From: Bacteroidales bacterium UBA1309
GTDB taxonomy: Bacteria > Bacteroidota > Bacteroidia > Bacteroidales > Dysgonomonadaceae
Length of the DNA stretch: 64,000 nt
Direction of reading: 5' to 3'
NCBI GenBank assembly: GCA_002307185.1
Contig: DBTT01000021.1
Coordinates: forward strand, 7,864-71,863
The notes beneath the pieces were generated by a model that had not been told where the DNA came from, did not search any database, and saw only the letters and a list, made by a program, of their open reading frames with translations. A program made the translations under genes and the position numbers. Positions 52,039-62,200 of this stretch are shown one piece after another (positions within the stretch are counted from its first letter, which is position 1; every line of letters starts with the position of its first letter).

Positions 52039-53091
52039 TTATTCCTTCACGATCAAATCCAAAACGATGGGGAAATGGTCGCTGAATCCGCCGAGATAGT
52101 TTGGCCCGGAGTTTGTGCGGAAAGGCTTGAATCCGCCATAAGTGGTGTCTTTCTCCCGAAGAAATCCGGGGTCGAAAATGCGGGGAGAATCTTTTACCAA
52201 CGAAATGGAAGGCGAATCCGAGAGGAGGTTTCCGCTGATAATAAATTGGTCGATCAAGTCCCATTCCCCTTGAAATTTGTAGGTGCCGAAGTCGTTTTCG
52301 CCCAAGCGATGAAAAAAAGTGTTTACCAATTGCCGCTTTGAAATGTTTTCACCAATCATCGAAGTTGCACCCAGGACACCCGACAGGCTTTTGTCTGTGG
52401 GTTGGTCGTTGAAATCTCCCATAATCAGAATATTTGCAGAAGAACGGATAGCGAGAAGGCTGTCCGTTTTTGTTTTTAAAGTTCTTGCGGCTGCAAGCCG
52501 GTAGGGTTCGGAAGCCATTTGTCCATCCCGTCGGGAAGGGAAATGGCAAACAAAAACATCCAGTGTGTCTCCACTGATTACCCGTCCGCTTACATGCAGG
52601 ATATTTCGCGTGGGACGACCATTTTTTTCGGGTGATACCACAGCGTACTCATTTTTAGCCAGCAATTTGAACTTGTCGCGCTGGTAGAGAAAACCCACAT
52701 TTACTCCCCTCACGTCGGGAGAATTGGTGCATACGTATTCGTATTTTTGGCCTCTCAGGGGAGAGCGTTTGGTGAGGTCATACAGCACGGAGTCGTTCTC
52801 CACTTCCACCAGGCCGACGAGTGCCGGCGATTCCATTTCGCCAATGGCCGTGAGTACACGGGTGATGTTGCGGAGCTTTGTCCAATACTTGTAGTCGTTC
52901 CATTTCATCATCCCTTTCGGGAGGAATTCATCGTCGTCTTTTTCGGGATTGTCTTTTGTGTCAAAAAGATTCTCCACGTTGTAGGATACTACACGAAGCC
53001 TGTCTTGCGCATCGATAGACGCACAAGGAAATGTGGAGAAAATGAGGAACAAGATCCCACACTTAGTTAGAAGATTTCTTTTGCCATTCAT
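52039..53091 (-). CDS. Exported endonuclease/exonuclease/phosphatase-family protein
   Basis: 350-aa metal-dependent phosphodiesterase or nuclease of the EEP fold with a signal peptide (about residues 1-28). Motifs: LRVVSYNVENLFDTKD (metal-site Asn), LVGLVEVENDSVLYDL (Glu), VFVCHFPSRRDG, ILIMGDFNDQP (Asp/Asn pair) and GGFSDHFPIVLDL (SDH catalytic His). Exported members are often extracellular nucleases or lipid phosphatases; the substrate here is unknown. Its start overlaps the end of the upstream beta-helix gene by 29 bases. Confidence 0.88.
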   Translation of the reverse strand: MNGKRNLLTKCGILFLIFSTFPCASIDAQDRLRVVSYNVENLFDTKDNPEKDDDEFLPKGMMKWNDYKYWTKLRNITRVLTAIGEMESPALVGLVEVENDSVLYDLTKRSPLRGQKYEYVCTNSPDVRGVNVGFLYQRDKFKLLAKNEYAVVSPEKNGRPTRNILHVSGRVISGDTLDVFVCHFPSRRDGQMASEPYRLAAARTLKTKTDSLLAIRSSANILIMGDFNDQPTDKSLSGVLGATSMIGENISKRQLVNTFFHRLGENDFGTYKFQGEWDLIDQFIISGNLLSDSPSISLVKDSPRIFDPGFLREKDTTYGGFKPFRTNSGPNYLGGFSDHFPIVLDLIVKE

Positions 53092-54556
53092 AACATCCTA
53101 TGTCAGGACCGTCATCGCTGATCCGCGATATACCTTTCAAATCGAGCGGTAAATTTACGGAATAGGTGCTTGCAGCCGCATTTATTGCCACTGATGCAGA
53201 ATCCAGTTCAAAGCTAAATACGTAGTCCCCGTTTGTGTTTAGGTTTTCAAATCCTGGGTCTTTGTCCCATATTATGTTCACAAAATTTTCATCATCTTCG
53301 CCTTCCACCCGGATCAAGCAGCTTGTAAACAGATGATTAAATGGCGTTTGCTCATTTCCATCCAATGTGTTGTATAGCTCAACATCGGAGCTGCTTGATC
53401 CGGATATAATGCAATTCGTAAAATTACATGTTTCCAAAGGCAAAACGGCATTGTTGAATATATTGCTGATATATAGTGTTTTTGAGCCTGAAGCCCGGGA
53501 TTCATTGACCGCATTGAAGTAATTGGCGATGGTGCAATGCAGGAAAGTATATTGTCCGCCAATTAACTGCACGCACATTTCTTTGGCATTCGTGATTTGG
53601 CAATTGAAGAAGTTGATGATACAATTCGTAGCCGTCACTCCGTTCTCATAGACATTGTGTATAATCACATTGGTAAGAGTCGCTTTTGTTTCGTCCGATA
53701 GTGATTGTTTAAAGTTGATGCCATGGAAAGAATTTCGAATCCGTACATTTTCAAAAACATTGTTGAAACTTAAGGAATCCACCGTGATGCCGCTCCACTG
53801 TCCCGTCACACCATTATCGTACAGCACGTTCGAGAATAATCTATCGGTGCGGTCACCTCGAAACACTACCGGGTTGTCAATAGACCCGACAACCGACAGC
53901 TGACCTTTCACATAGAGCCCAGCTCCTTTGTGGAAAAAGAGTTTTGTTCCGGATTCTATCGTGACATGGGCTCCTTCGGCAATCGTCAAGGTATCGTAGA
54001 TTAGCAACGGGCGTTCGCCGAGGATGGTGGTGTCGTTAGCTAAAGTCTTTTTGTCCCATATATAAACATCCTGGCCGTAAGCTTCAAGGTGTAGATATTG
54101 GACGTTTCCGTTGGTGACAAAACGGATCGAATCTTCGATGAATATCGGATTGTCGCTGTTTTGGGGATCAACGGTTAACTCAATAAAGACATACATGCTA
54201 TCTTGTCCTCTCAACTCTACATTCGTCTGATCTCCTGAATATCCATCCACATTCATACGGAAAAAACTTCCGCTTCCTCCCATCAACTGAATGGATTCGA
54301 TGTTGACTGCATTTTTGTTTTTATTGTGAATCAATATACGTTTGGTGGACGTTTTTATGGATGTGAATACAGTATCAAAACTAACCGTATCTGTCGAAAA
54401 AGTCAGCTTTAAGGAACTGTCTGTCGAAATCACATCGTTGTCTTCTTTGCATGAAAAAAACAAGCATCCCGAAAGAAATGTCAAGAGAATATAGCAGTAA
54501 ACGAGTGATCGAGTGACCGGATACCCCACTGATTCAGTGATTCTATCATTCATCAT
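53063..54556 (-). CDS. Right-handed beta-helix lipoprotein
   Basis: 497-aa exported protein. The N terminus contains two possible lipobox cysteines (LSGC, Cys31, and FFSC, Cys36, followed by KEDND). The first part is Ig-like; the middle has parallel beta-helix rungs rich in Asn ladders (INFFNCQITNAKEMCVQLIGGQ, FLHCTIANYFNAVNE, CNFTNCIISG), and the end IGCYEWQKK is a phrase typical of surface beta-helix proteins in Bacteroidetes. It may bind or cleave polysaccharide, but no lyase residues can be assigned. Confidence 0.8.
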   Translation of the reverse strand: MMNDRITESVGYPVTRSLVYCYILLTFLSGCLFFSCKEDNDVISTDSSLKLTFSTDTVSFDTVFTSIKTSTKRILIHNKNKNAVNIESIQLMGGSGSFFRMNVDGYSGDQTNVELRGQDSMYVFIELTVDPQNSDNPIFIEDSIRFVTNGNVQYLHLEAYGQDVYIWDKKTLANDTTILGERPLLIYDTLTIAEGAHVTIESGTKLFFHKGAGLYVKGQLSVVGSIDNPVVFRGDRTDRLFSNVLYDNGVTGQWSGITVDSLSFNNVFENVRIRNSFHGINFKQSLSDETKATLTNVIIHNVYENGVTATNCIINFFNCQITNAKEMCVQLIGGQYTFLHCTIANYFNAVNESRASGSKTLYISNIFNNAVLPLETCNFTNCIISGSSSSDVELYNTLDGNEQTPFNHLFTSCLIRVEGEDDENFVNIIWDKDPGFENLNTNGDYVFSFELDSASVAINAAASTYSVNLPLDLKGISRISDDGPDIGCYEWQKKSSN

Positions 54557-54569
54557 TTTACATTGTCAT

Positions 54570-55247
54570 TCAGCTACAAACACCATCGATCGAGCAGGAT
54601 TGCCCGCTGAAGTTTATGGATTCGTCATTCCCATTCACCGCCGCTTCCAATGCTTTCACATATTCTTCGATGGCAAGCGACCCTTCGATCGTGATTTTTT
54701 CATCGATTTGATAAAATGGGATGTACTCCAAATTCAATTCGTTTTCGCTGTAAGCAATATCATCCTTGATCTCTTGCAGGAAACGTTCGCTGTCCAGTAC
54801 CTCTTCTATTTCATCCTTCGGAAGTCCGATCGAAGTTCCAGCTTCGATCAAGACCTGCTTGTCGCTTACATTTTTGCCATCTGTGAAATAAGCTTTGAAA
54901 AGAACTTCTTCGGCTTCGGTTGCCAGTCCTTTCTCCTTGGCCAATTTTACAAGGCGCAGAGCGTCCGATGTGTTGGCATACACCAGCTTGTCGAGGTTGT
55001 ATTCCAATCCCACTTCGGCAGCCAATGCCTCCATCTTTTTGTTGCTCCTGCTGTTGTAATGCGCGCTTTTACCGCTTTCGGAATGAATTCCTTTGGGCAG
55101 GTCAGGGTTTAGTTCATAACTATGCCAGATCAATTCCACATCTTTGGCACGAGGAAATTGCTCCAGGGCTTTCTCGAATTTACGTTTTCCTATATAACAA
55201 TACGGACAAGCGATGTCCGACCAAATTTCAACTTTAATCTTGCTCAT
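54570..55247 (-). CDS. DsbA-family oxidoreductase (FrnE-like)
   Basis: 225-aa thioredoxin-fold protein without signal peptide, so cytoplasmic. The start at 55247 (MSKIKVEIWSDIACPYC) is preferred to 55274. The active site CPYC lies near the N terminus (Cys14, Cys17) and WHSYELNPDLP matches the FrnE/2-hydroxychromene isomerase-like branch. The C terminus GQSCSIDGVC carries an extra cysteine pair. Likely role is polyketide-type or thiol redox chemistry; unproven. It heads a three-gene minus-strand set with the beta-helix and EEP genes. Confidence 0.88.
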   Translation of the reverse strand: MSKIKVEIWSDIACPYCYIGKRKFEKALEQFPRAKDVELIWHSYELNPDLPKGIHSESGKSAHYNSRSNKKMEALAAEVGLEYNLDKLVYANTSDALRLVKLAKEKGLATEAEEVLFKAYFTDGKNVSDKQVLIEAGTSIGLPKDEIEEVLDSERFLQEIKDDIAYSENELNLEYIPFYQIDEKITIEGSLAIEEYVKALEAAVNGNDESINFSGQSCSIDGVCS

Positions 55248-55342
55248 ACTCTTTTGTAATAATGAAACGAGCAACTGGCGACAATTCCTACTCTTTTATC
55301 TGCCAGTCACTCGTTATACTATAAAACGGTTTTCGTATCGAA

Positions 55343-56803
55343 TTATTTCTTTTCAGGAATATTTTTCAAAATGTCCAAAAGGAATTTCCACCATTTGTCC
55401 ACCGTTGCGATCTCTATTTTTTCATCAGGAGAGTGTGCGCCAGTGATTGTTGGCCCACAAGAAACCATGTCCAGATGAGGATATTTGTCAAGGAATAAGC
55501 CACATTCCAAACCTGCATGGATAGCCTTGATTTGTGGTTCAACGTCAAATAACCGCTTGTAAGATTTTGCCGACACTTGCAGGATCGGAGAATTTGGATT
55601 GGGCTTCCATCCTGGATAACCATCGCCATGTTCTACTTCGGCTCCGGCCAACGTAAACACGGCGTTTATCTTGTTGGCAACATCTACTTTCAACGATTCG
55701 GTGGAGCTGCGTTGACTGGTGTTGATGACAACCGTGTTGTTTTCTCCCATTTTCACCGCGGCAAGATTCGTGGAAGTTTCCACCAGCCCGGGAACATCGA
55801 AGCTCATCCCTATAACGCCATGAGGGCAAGCATAAATGCCGTTCAATAAGTTTTTAGTGGTTATGGAATCAATGACGTGAGAAGGTGCTTCGGCGGATTG
55901 AAGCGAAATCTTCACCTTGGGGTCGGCATGGCGAAGTTCGTCTTCGATGACGGGGATAAAGTGGTTCAATTCCACAATCACGGACTCCTTCTTGTCGAAA
56001 GGAACTCCGGCCTTGGCATGTGCTTCGCGGGCAATAGCGTTGTGGAGATTTCCGCCCGATATTTCAGCAAGAGCCAAACCGTATTTCCTGTCCAATGACC
56101 ACAAGAAGCGGTTCAATATTTTGTTGGCGTTGCCAAGTCCCTTGTCGATATCACCGCCCGAATGCCCGCCGTTCAATCCATTCACTTCCACATCAAACCA
56201 GTAGTAATGCTGTGGTGTAGGCTCTTGTTTGTAGTGGAAGGTAATCTTTGTTCCCTTTCCACCCGCACAACCGATATAAAGCTCTCCCTCTTCTTCCGAA
56301 TCAAGATTTAAAAGGATCGTTCCCGATAGAAAATTCTTTTGCACGGCCTTAGCTCCGGTGAGTCCAGTTTCCTCATCCACGGTGAATAGAGCTTCGATAG
56401 GGCCGTGCTCGATGTCGTCCGATGCCAGGATTGCCAGTGAAGCTGCCACGCCAATTCCATCGTCCGCACCCAGTGTCGTGCCATTGGCTTTCAACCAACC
56501 GCCCTCAACAATGGTTTCGATAGGGTCGGTTTCAAAGTTGTGGACTTTGCCCCTATTCTTCTCACAAACCATATCGACATGCGATTGCAATATCACCTTG
56601 TCCCGGTTTTCGTAGCCTTTGGAGGCTGCTTTCTGAATCAAAATATTACCGGCATCGTCTTTTTGGGCTTCAAGCTGATGTTTTTGAGCAAAGTCAAGAA
56701 GGAATGCGATTATTTTTTCTTCTTTTTTCGAAGGACGAGGCACTTGCGTGATTTCGTCAAAGTATTTCCAAACAATTTTCGGGTTTAAATCTTTTATAGT
56801 CAT
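55343..56803 (-). CDS. pepD: Aminoacyl-histidine dipeptidase (cytosol non-specific dipeptidase)
   Basis: M20-family metallopeptidase that cleaves Xaa-His and other dipeptides, 486 aa as in E. coli PepD. Metal ligands and catalytic residues are visible: LQSHVDMVCEKN (His, Asp), TTLGADDGIGVAAS (bridging Asp), TVDEETGLTGA (Glu pair) and, near the end, ECGLF and HSPDEKIEI. The opening IKDLNPKIVWKYFDEITQVPRPSKKEE is typical. Cytoplasmic. A gap of 95 bases separates it from the DsbA-like gene. Confidence 0.96.
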   Translation of the reverse strand: MTIKDLNPKIVWKYFDEITQVPRPSKKEEKIIAFLLDFAQKHQLEAQKDDAGNILIQKAASKGYENRDKVILQSHVDMVCEKNRGKVHNFETDPIETIVEGGWLKANGTTLGADDGIGVAASLAILASDDIEHGPIEALFTVDEETGLTGAKAVQKNFLSGTILLNLDSEEEGELYIGCAGGKGTKITFHYKQEPTPQHYYWFDVEVNGLNGGHSGGDIDKGLGNANKILNRFLWSLDRKYGLALAEISGGNLHNAIAREAHAKAGVPFDKKESVIVELNHFIPVIEDELRHADPKVKISLQSAEAPSHVIDSITTKNLLNGIYACPHGVIGMSFDVPGLVETSTNLAAVKMGENNTVVINTSQRSSTESLKVDVANKINAVFTLAGAEVEHGDGYPGWKPNPNSPILQVSAKSYKRLFDVEPQIKAIHAGLECGLFLDKYPHLDMVSCGPTITGAHSPDEKIEIATVDKWWKFLLDILKNIPEKK

Positions 56804-56964
56804 ATTTTAAATTTTAATATTTGTTCTCCAAAATAACAGCCCAAACTGGGTTTTGTCACGAAGAACTTATTCCAATAGTGCTAAATTATCAATTTTAATG
56901 AGCTTAGTCAAGATTTTCACATCTTTTATGCATTAAATCATGGTCGAATATTAAGTATAAAAAT

Positions 56965-56972
56965 TACCTTTG
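56965..56972 (+). promoter_or_regulatory. -7 box TACCTTTG of OmpH-like gene
   Basis: Perfect TAnnTTTG match followed by GCACC, then a small hairpin CTCAC-N8-GTGAG (56981-56998) in the leader before the ATG at 57041. Confidence 0.5.
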
Positions 56973-57040
56973 CACCGGTTCTCACTAATTATAGTGAGTA
57001 ATATGATTTTAAAGAATACGTAAACTATAATTTGATTGAA

Positions 57041-57652
57041 ATGAAGAGAATTTCCTATATTATCAATGGAGTGCTTGCGGTGTCTGTCATGGTTTTGTCT
57101 GTAACAGGGTTCAGTTCTTGCAGTCCAAAAGAAGAAAAAGGGAAAGTCATTAAATTTGATGCTGCCGACACAACTGCAACTTTACCACTTGCGTATGTAA
57201 ATGTGGACACGATTTTGTCAAACTACAATTTTGCAAAAGAAGCAAATGAAAATTTGATGCGCAAGCTTGAAAGTTCGAATGCTACCATGAAAGAAAAGCA
57301 GACAAGATTCCAAAATGAGTATGCAGAATTTCAACGCAAAGTGCAGCAAAACGCATTTTTAAGCGAAGAAAGGGCACAGCAAGAATATTCGAGACTTCAA
57401 AACATGGATAAGGAGCTGAAAGCTACAGGTTCCCGCTTGGACGATGAATTTAGACGTGAACAACAAAAATTGAATAACCAATTGGCCGATTCTGTTCGTG
57501 TGGTGATTAAAGATTACAACAAGAAAGCGAATTTCCAAATGGTATTGAGCAATTCGGGAATGGATAACGTGTTGTATGCAAAAGAAAAATACGACATAAC
57601 CAATGAAATTTTGACTCTGCTCAACAAAAGATATAAAGCAGCAAAGAAATAA
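57041..57652 (+). CDS. OmpH/Skp-family periplasmic chaperone-like lipoprotein
   Basis: 203-aa protein. The start at 57041 (MKRISYIINGVLAVSV) gives a signal ending FSSC, with SPKEEK after it, so a lipoprotein is likely. The body matches Skp/OmpH: LAYVNVDTILSNYNFAKEAN, a long coiled coil of Glu/Gln/Lys residues (about 70-150) and the closing NFQMVLSNSGMDNVLYAKEKYDITNEILTLLNKRY. Skp keeps outer-membrane proteins soluble in the periplasm. A terminator follows. Confidence 0.87.
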   Translation: MKRISYIINGVLAVSVMVLSVTGFSSCSPKEEKGKVIKFDAADTTATLPLAYVNVDTILSNYNFAKEANENLMRKLESSNATMKEKQTRFQNEYAEFQRKVQQNAFLSEERAQQEYSRLQNMDKELKATGSRLDDEFRREQQKLNNQLADSVRVVIKDYNKKANFQMVLSNSGMDNVLYAKEKYDITNEILTLLNKRYKAAKK

Positions 57653-57678
57653 TTGGCTTAACCGAATAAAGAGGCATA

Positions 57679-57716
57679 AAGCCGGGCGGAAGTTAGTTCT
57701 TCTGTTCGGCTTTTTT
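57679..57716 (+). terminator. Rho-independent terminator after OmpH-like gene
   Basis: AAGCCGGGCGGAAG (57679-57692), loop TTAGTT, CTTCTGTTCGGCTT (57699-57712) with G-T pairs, followed by a run of T. Confidence 0.8.
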
Positions 57717-57851
57717 CTTTTTACCAGCAATATAACTCTGTGCTTTTTTGTGGAATCGTATTATTTCACGCAGAATGCCTTCGCCGGAATATCTCTGCAA
57801 GTTTGTTTTGTTTCGTTTAAACAAGTATTTTTGTCCACAAACTTGAATCGT

Positions 57852-58595
57852 ATGAAATTTACCGCTATTATTCCCGCCCGATACGCCTCCAGCCGTTTTC
57901 CAGGCAAACCTTTGGCCGACATGAAAGGCAAACCGATGATCCAGCGCGTGTATGAACAGGTGAAACAGGCCATCGACGATGTGTGGGTGGCTACGGACGA
58001 CGAACGAATTTTGGAAGCTGTGGAGGCTTTTGGTGGCAAAGCTGTGATGACATCTGCCGAACACAAGAGCGGGACTGACCGTTGCCACGAGGCTTTCAGC
58101 AAGATTGCAAAAGGTTCGGACGTTATCGTCAATGTGCAAGGGGATGAACCTTTTATCCATCCATCGCAAATACAGACGCTGATGCAATGCTTCACGGAGG
58201 CATCGGTGCAGATCGCCACTTTGGTAAAGCCTTTCCGCAGGGAAGACGGGTTTGAGGTGTTGTTCAACCCCAATTCGCCCAAAGTAATTTTCAATAAGCA
58301 GCAGGAGGCCATCTACTTCAGCCGGTCGGTTATCCCTTATGTCCGTGATTTCAAACACACCGAGTGGCTCGACAACCAAACTTTCTACAAACACATCGGG
58401 ATGTATGCCTACCGCAGCGATGTGCTGTCCGAAATAACACAGCTTCCGCAGTCCACACTCGAAAAGGCAGAATCGTTGGAGCAGCTTCGCTGGATTGAAA
58501 ACGGATACAGGATCAAAATAGGATTCACGCAGGTGGAAACAATTGGGATAGATACTCCCGAGGACATGCAAAAAGCGTTGCAATTGTTAGATTAA
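57852..58595 (+). CDS. kdsB: 3-deoxy-manno-octulosonate cytidylyltransferase
   Basis: Activates Kdo as CMP-Kdo for LPS core synthesis. The start at 57852 (MKFTAIIPARYASSRFPGKPL) gives 247 aa, the usual length. Motifs: IPARYASSRFPGKPLADMKGKPMI (CTP binding), EHKSGTDRCHEA, VNVQGDEPFI (Mg-binding Asp) and HIGMYAYR, ending with IDTPEDMQKALQLLD. Presence of kdsB implies Kdo-containing LPS. Confidence 0.97.
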   Translation: MKFTAIIPARYASSRFPGKPLADMKGKPMIQRVYEQVKQAIDDVWVATDDERILEAVEAFGGKAVMTSAEHKSGTDRCHEAFSKIAKGSDVIVNVQGDEPFIHPSQIQTLMQCFTEASVQIATLVKPFRREDGFEVLFNPNSPKVIFNKQQEAIYFSRSVIPYVRDFKHTEWLDNQTFYKHIGMYAYRSDVLSEITQLPQSTLEKAESLEQLRWIENGYRIKIGFTQVETIGIDTPEDMQKALQLLD

Positions 58596-58718
58596 GTTAA
58601 TCGGAGTAACAAATCTCTTGTTCTAAACGTCTATTGTTTTAGATAAGGATAAACATTAAAAAAATAACCTTCTAAATTTTACACGATACATTATTAACTC
58701 ATTTATCCCCCCAATTTT

Positions 58719-59249
58719 ATGAAAAGAATATTCCCCCTTATTCTGATAGCTTCTTTGAGCTTGTTTCTGTCTTCCTGTACTGAAGATAGCTGGACAACAG
58801 GAACGTTGGATTATACTTTTAGACCGCAAACCTCGTCTTCTGGTTATTTTGAAGCTGGAAGCGTTTATTACCCTGCTGATATTAGCATAAACGATTATGC
58901 CAATTCTATCAATGATTTCTATATGGTGCGCTCTGTTGTAAAGATTACAGGAGATTTTTATCGTGGAGATGTTATTCACGGACTGCGCATAGATATTGCC
59001 GGAGTTGGAAAATACGATTTCAACGACATTCCTATCTACGAAGATAATGAATACTTCGTGTTAATAGACTCCAGTAAGGATCAGTATTTCTATAATTTTA
59101 TGTACAATGCATTTGATCAAATGAAATTTTCAGGAAAACACGATGTCATCGTAAGTGGATTCCTCTACGATAAGAATGGATACACAGTGTCTGGAACTAA
59201 AGTCCAGATAGAATTTTATAACGACTTGGATGTGAATGTCACAAACTGA
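58719..59249 (+). CDS. Lipoprotein of unknown function
   Basis: 176-aa protein with a lipoprotein signal ending LSSC (Cys20) then TEDSW. The mature part is beta-rich and aromatic (SSGYFEAGSVYYPADISIN, GKYDFNDIPIYEDNEYFVLID, HDVIVSGFLYDKNGYTVSG) with no family I recognise. Its last 14 bases overlap the start of a large nuclease-helicase gene, so the two are probably translated together, an odd pairing of an envelope protein and a DNA enzyme. Confidence 0.75.
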   Translation: MKRIFPLILIASLSLFLSSCTEDSWTTGTLDYTFRPQTSSSGYFEAGSVYYPADISINDYANSINDFYMVRSVVKITGDFYRGDVIHGLRIDIAGVGKYDFNDIPIYEDNEYFVLIDSSKDQYFYNFMYNAFDQMKFSGKHDVIVSGFLYDKNGYTVSGTKVQIEFYNDLDVNVTN

Positions 59250-62200
59250 TTCTATTGATTCATACAAAGAAAAAATTTCCGAAATAGGAGAACTGTCAGA
59301 ATTGGTTCTGCCTGTTCGGGAAAAATACATTGCCTTAAAATACATTTTGGAAAGGAGTTGCTACGAGTTCACACAGGACGAACCGTTGCAATTCCCTTCT
59401 TGTTTTTCGCGTTTGGTATTTCTCTGCCAGAAGCACGAGCTGAGCCAGAAATTGGAGCGGCAGCTCCACCGCTTGCGCATCAAGGGACGTTTCCTCCAGA
59501 AGGACGATAAAAATATCCTTTATCAAAAAGATTGGGAAGCCGCAGCGCATTCGCTGAAGGAATTTTTCGCAGTCATTTACCTAAACAGGAAGGAAGACAA
59601 CGAATCCGAAATCGATATTCAACAGACGAATGCCGAAGCGCTACCCAAACTGTTGCGGGTGCAAATCATCAGGAACGACATTGGGAACAAGCTCTTGACC
59701 TGCATTCCCGATCTGGAGGCATGGGGCGAGCTGCTTGTTCGTTACGATGTGCCGGGAGTGAACGACGTTTTCACCCCTTCTGCCGAATTGTTTTGGGAGG
59801 GTGCGCAACTCAACCTGATAGATTCGAAAAAAGACGAAGCAAACGGCTGGATAGTTCCTCAATGTTTGGTGCTGGAACCTGATTACCTTTTGGATGTGTC
59901 GGCCCTGGCGGAATGCTTTCCAAACTACGGTGCCAACCACCTGCACTATTTCAAACGGAAATTTGAACAAAGTTCTCTCACGCATTACATTTTGTTGGGG
60001 AACTTGGCCAATTTCTTTTTGGACGAGCTGATTTATGCCGAAAATCCCCAACAATTATCTTTCCGGGATACCTTTCTGAAAGCCTTCAAGCACATGCCTT
60101 TCGAATTCACGGGCTGCGAGGCCATTCTGCATCGGGAAGATTTTATGGCATTTATGGTCAAAGCCGAAAGCCATTTCGAACATATCCGCCGGGTGGTGAC
60201 TGAGGATTTCAAAAAGGCAGGGATTGGCATCAAGCAATGCACGCTGGAGCCTTCGTTTTTTTGCGAGAAATATGGTTTTCAAGGCAGGCTCGACTTGCTT
60301 CAGCCCGCTGAAAACGAACATGGATTGCACCACATTATTGAACTCAAATCGGGAGGATTACCTTATCCCACTTCCGACCACGCCCGCATTTCAACGAATC
60401 ACGAAGTGCAGACCGTCATCTACCGGATGATTATCGAAACGGCTTTTGCCTGCGACAACCGGCAGATTTTTCCCGCCATCCTCTATTCCGCAGCCGACAT
60501 TCCCGGCACCAATATGCGTATGGCAGCTCCTTCCCGTAAGATGGAAAAGCATATTTTGGAGCTTCGCAACCGCATCGTGGCGATGGAGCATGATCTGTTT
60601 ATGGAAGAGGAAAACGGCGTGCTGTCCTACTTGAAAGATTGGCTCGACATAGGCAATTATCCTCGCGCCCCGAAGTTTGTGGAAGAACAATTGTCGGATT
60701 ACCACAAGATTTTCAGCCATGCCTCTCCGCTGGAAATGGACTATTTTGTGCGATTCGTAAGCTTTATTTCCCGGGAATTGTATATCCTGAAAGCTGGAGA
60801 CTTGGGTCCCGACACCAAACCCGGCATTTCCGACCTGTGGAAAAGCGAATTCAGGCAACGGCAAACGAATTATGAATTAATAAGCGAACTCTCGATTCGT
60901 GACATTCAGGAATATGAGCGGGGAATGGTGATTTATTTCACGAAACACCAAGCGCAACCGTTTGTTAATTTCAGGGAAGGAGATATTTGCGTGGTTTATC
61001 CCCACGACTCGGACGAAGATTCCGTCTTGAACAAACAAATCCTGAAGGGAACAATTGCTCAAATCGACTCGAAAGAAGTGGTGGTGAAGTTCCGCTACAA
61101 ACAGCGAAACGAAGAATACTTCCGCATTCATCAGAATTGGGCCATTGAGCATGACGTGATGGATCACAGCTACAACCAGATGTTCCGCAACCTGTTTGCC
61201 TTCCTCACTTCGCCACCCGAGAAGAGAGACTTGCTGCTGGGCATTCGCCCTCCAAAGTCAAGCTTTCAGGGCATCGGACAGGAAGCATTTTCCAAAGACG
61301 AAAAGCAGGAACAAGTGATCGAAAAAGCCATAGCAGCAAGCGATTACTTTCTGATTGTAGGTCCTCCCGGCACAGGGAAAACCTCGATATATGCCCGCAG
61401 GCTGATTGAAAAATATTTTTCCAAACCAGACACGAACATCCTGATCCTGGCCTATACCAACCGGGCTGTGGACGAACTTTGCGAAGCCATCGAAGCTGCT
61501 GTTGGAAGCCCCGAGGAATACATCCGTATTGGCTCGGAATTGTCTTGCGGAGCAGCCTACCGGGACCGCCTGCTGCAAAATATTTCGGGGAAAGCCACTT
61601 CCCGCAACGAATTACTCCAGATACTCCAATCGAAACGGATCTATGTGGGCACGTTGGCCGCCATCTTGGGACGGCAGGAGATTTTTTCGATGAAGAAATT
61701 TCAAGTGGGCATCATCGACGAAGCTTCCCAAATTCTCGAACCGCAGATCATCGGGCTTCTTCCGTTATTCGACAAGTTTATCCTGATTGGCGACCACAAG
61801 CAACTATCGACGATCACTTTGCAGGAAGAATCGAAGTCAAGGGTGACGAATCCCAACCTGAATGAAATCGGCCTTTTGAATTGCCGCGATTCGTTTTTTG
61901 AACGGCTTTTCCGTCTTTGCCAAACGCGTGGTTGGACAAGTGCTTACGACACGCTTACCTACCAGGGGCGGATGCACGAATCCTTGTCGGGATTTGTGAA
62001 CACCCATTTTTACGAAAACATGTTGTGCCCAGCCAACGACTGGCAGCTTGAAAAACATACGCTTACTATTCGTGATGCCAGCAATCGTTTCCAACAACTT
62101 ATTGTTTCCCACCGGGCGGCTTTTATCTCTTCGCCCAAGGAGTACGATTTGTCTTCTTCCGGCAAGGTGAACGAACAGGAAGCCGAACTGGTGGCGTTTC

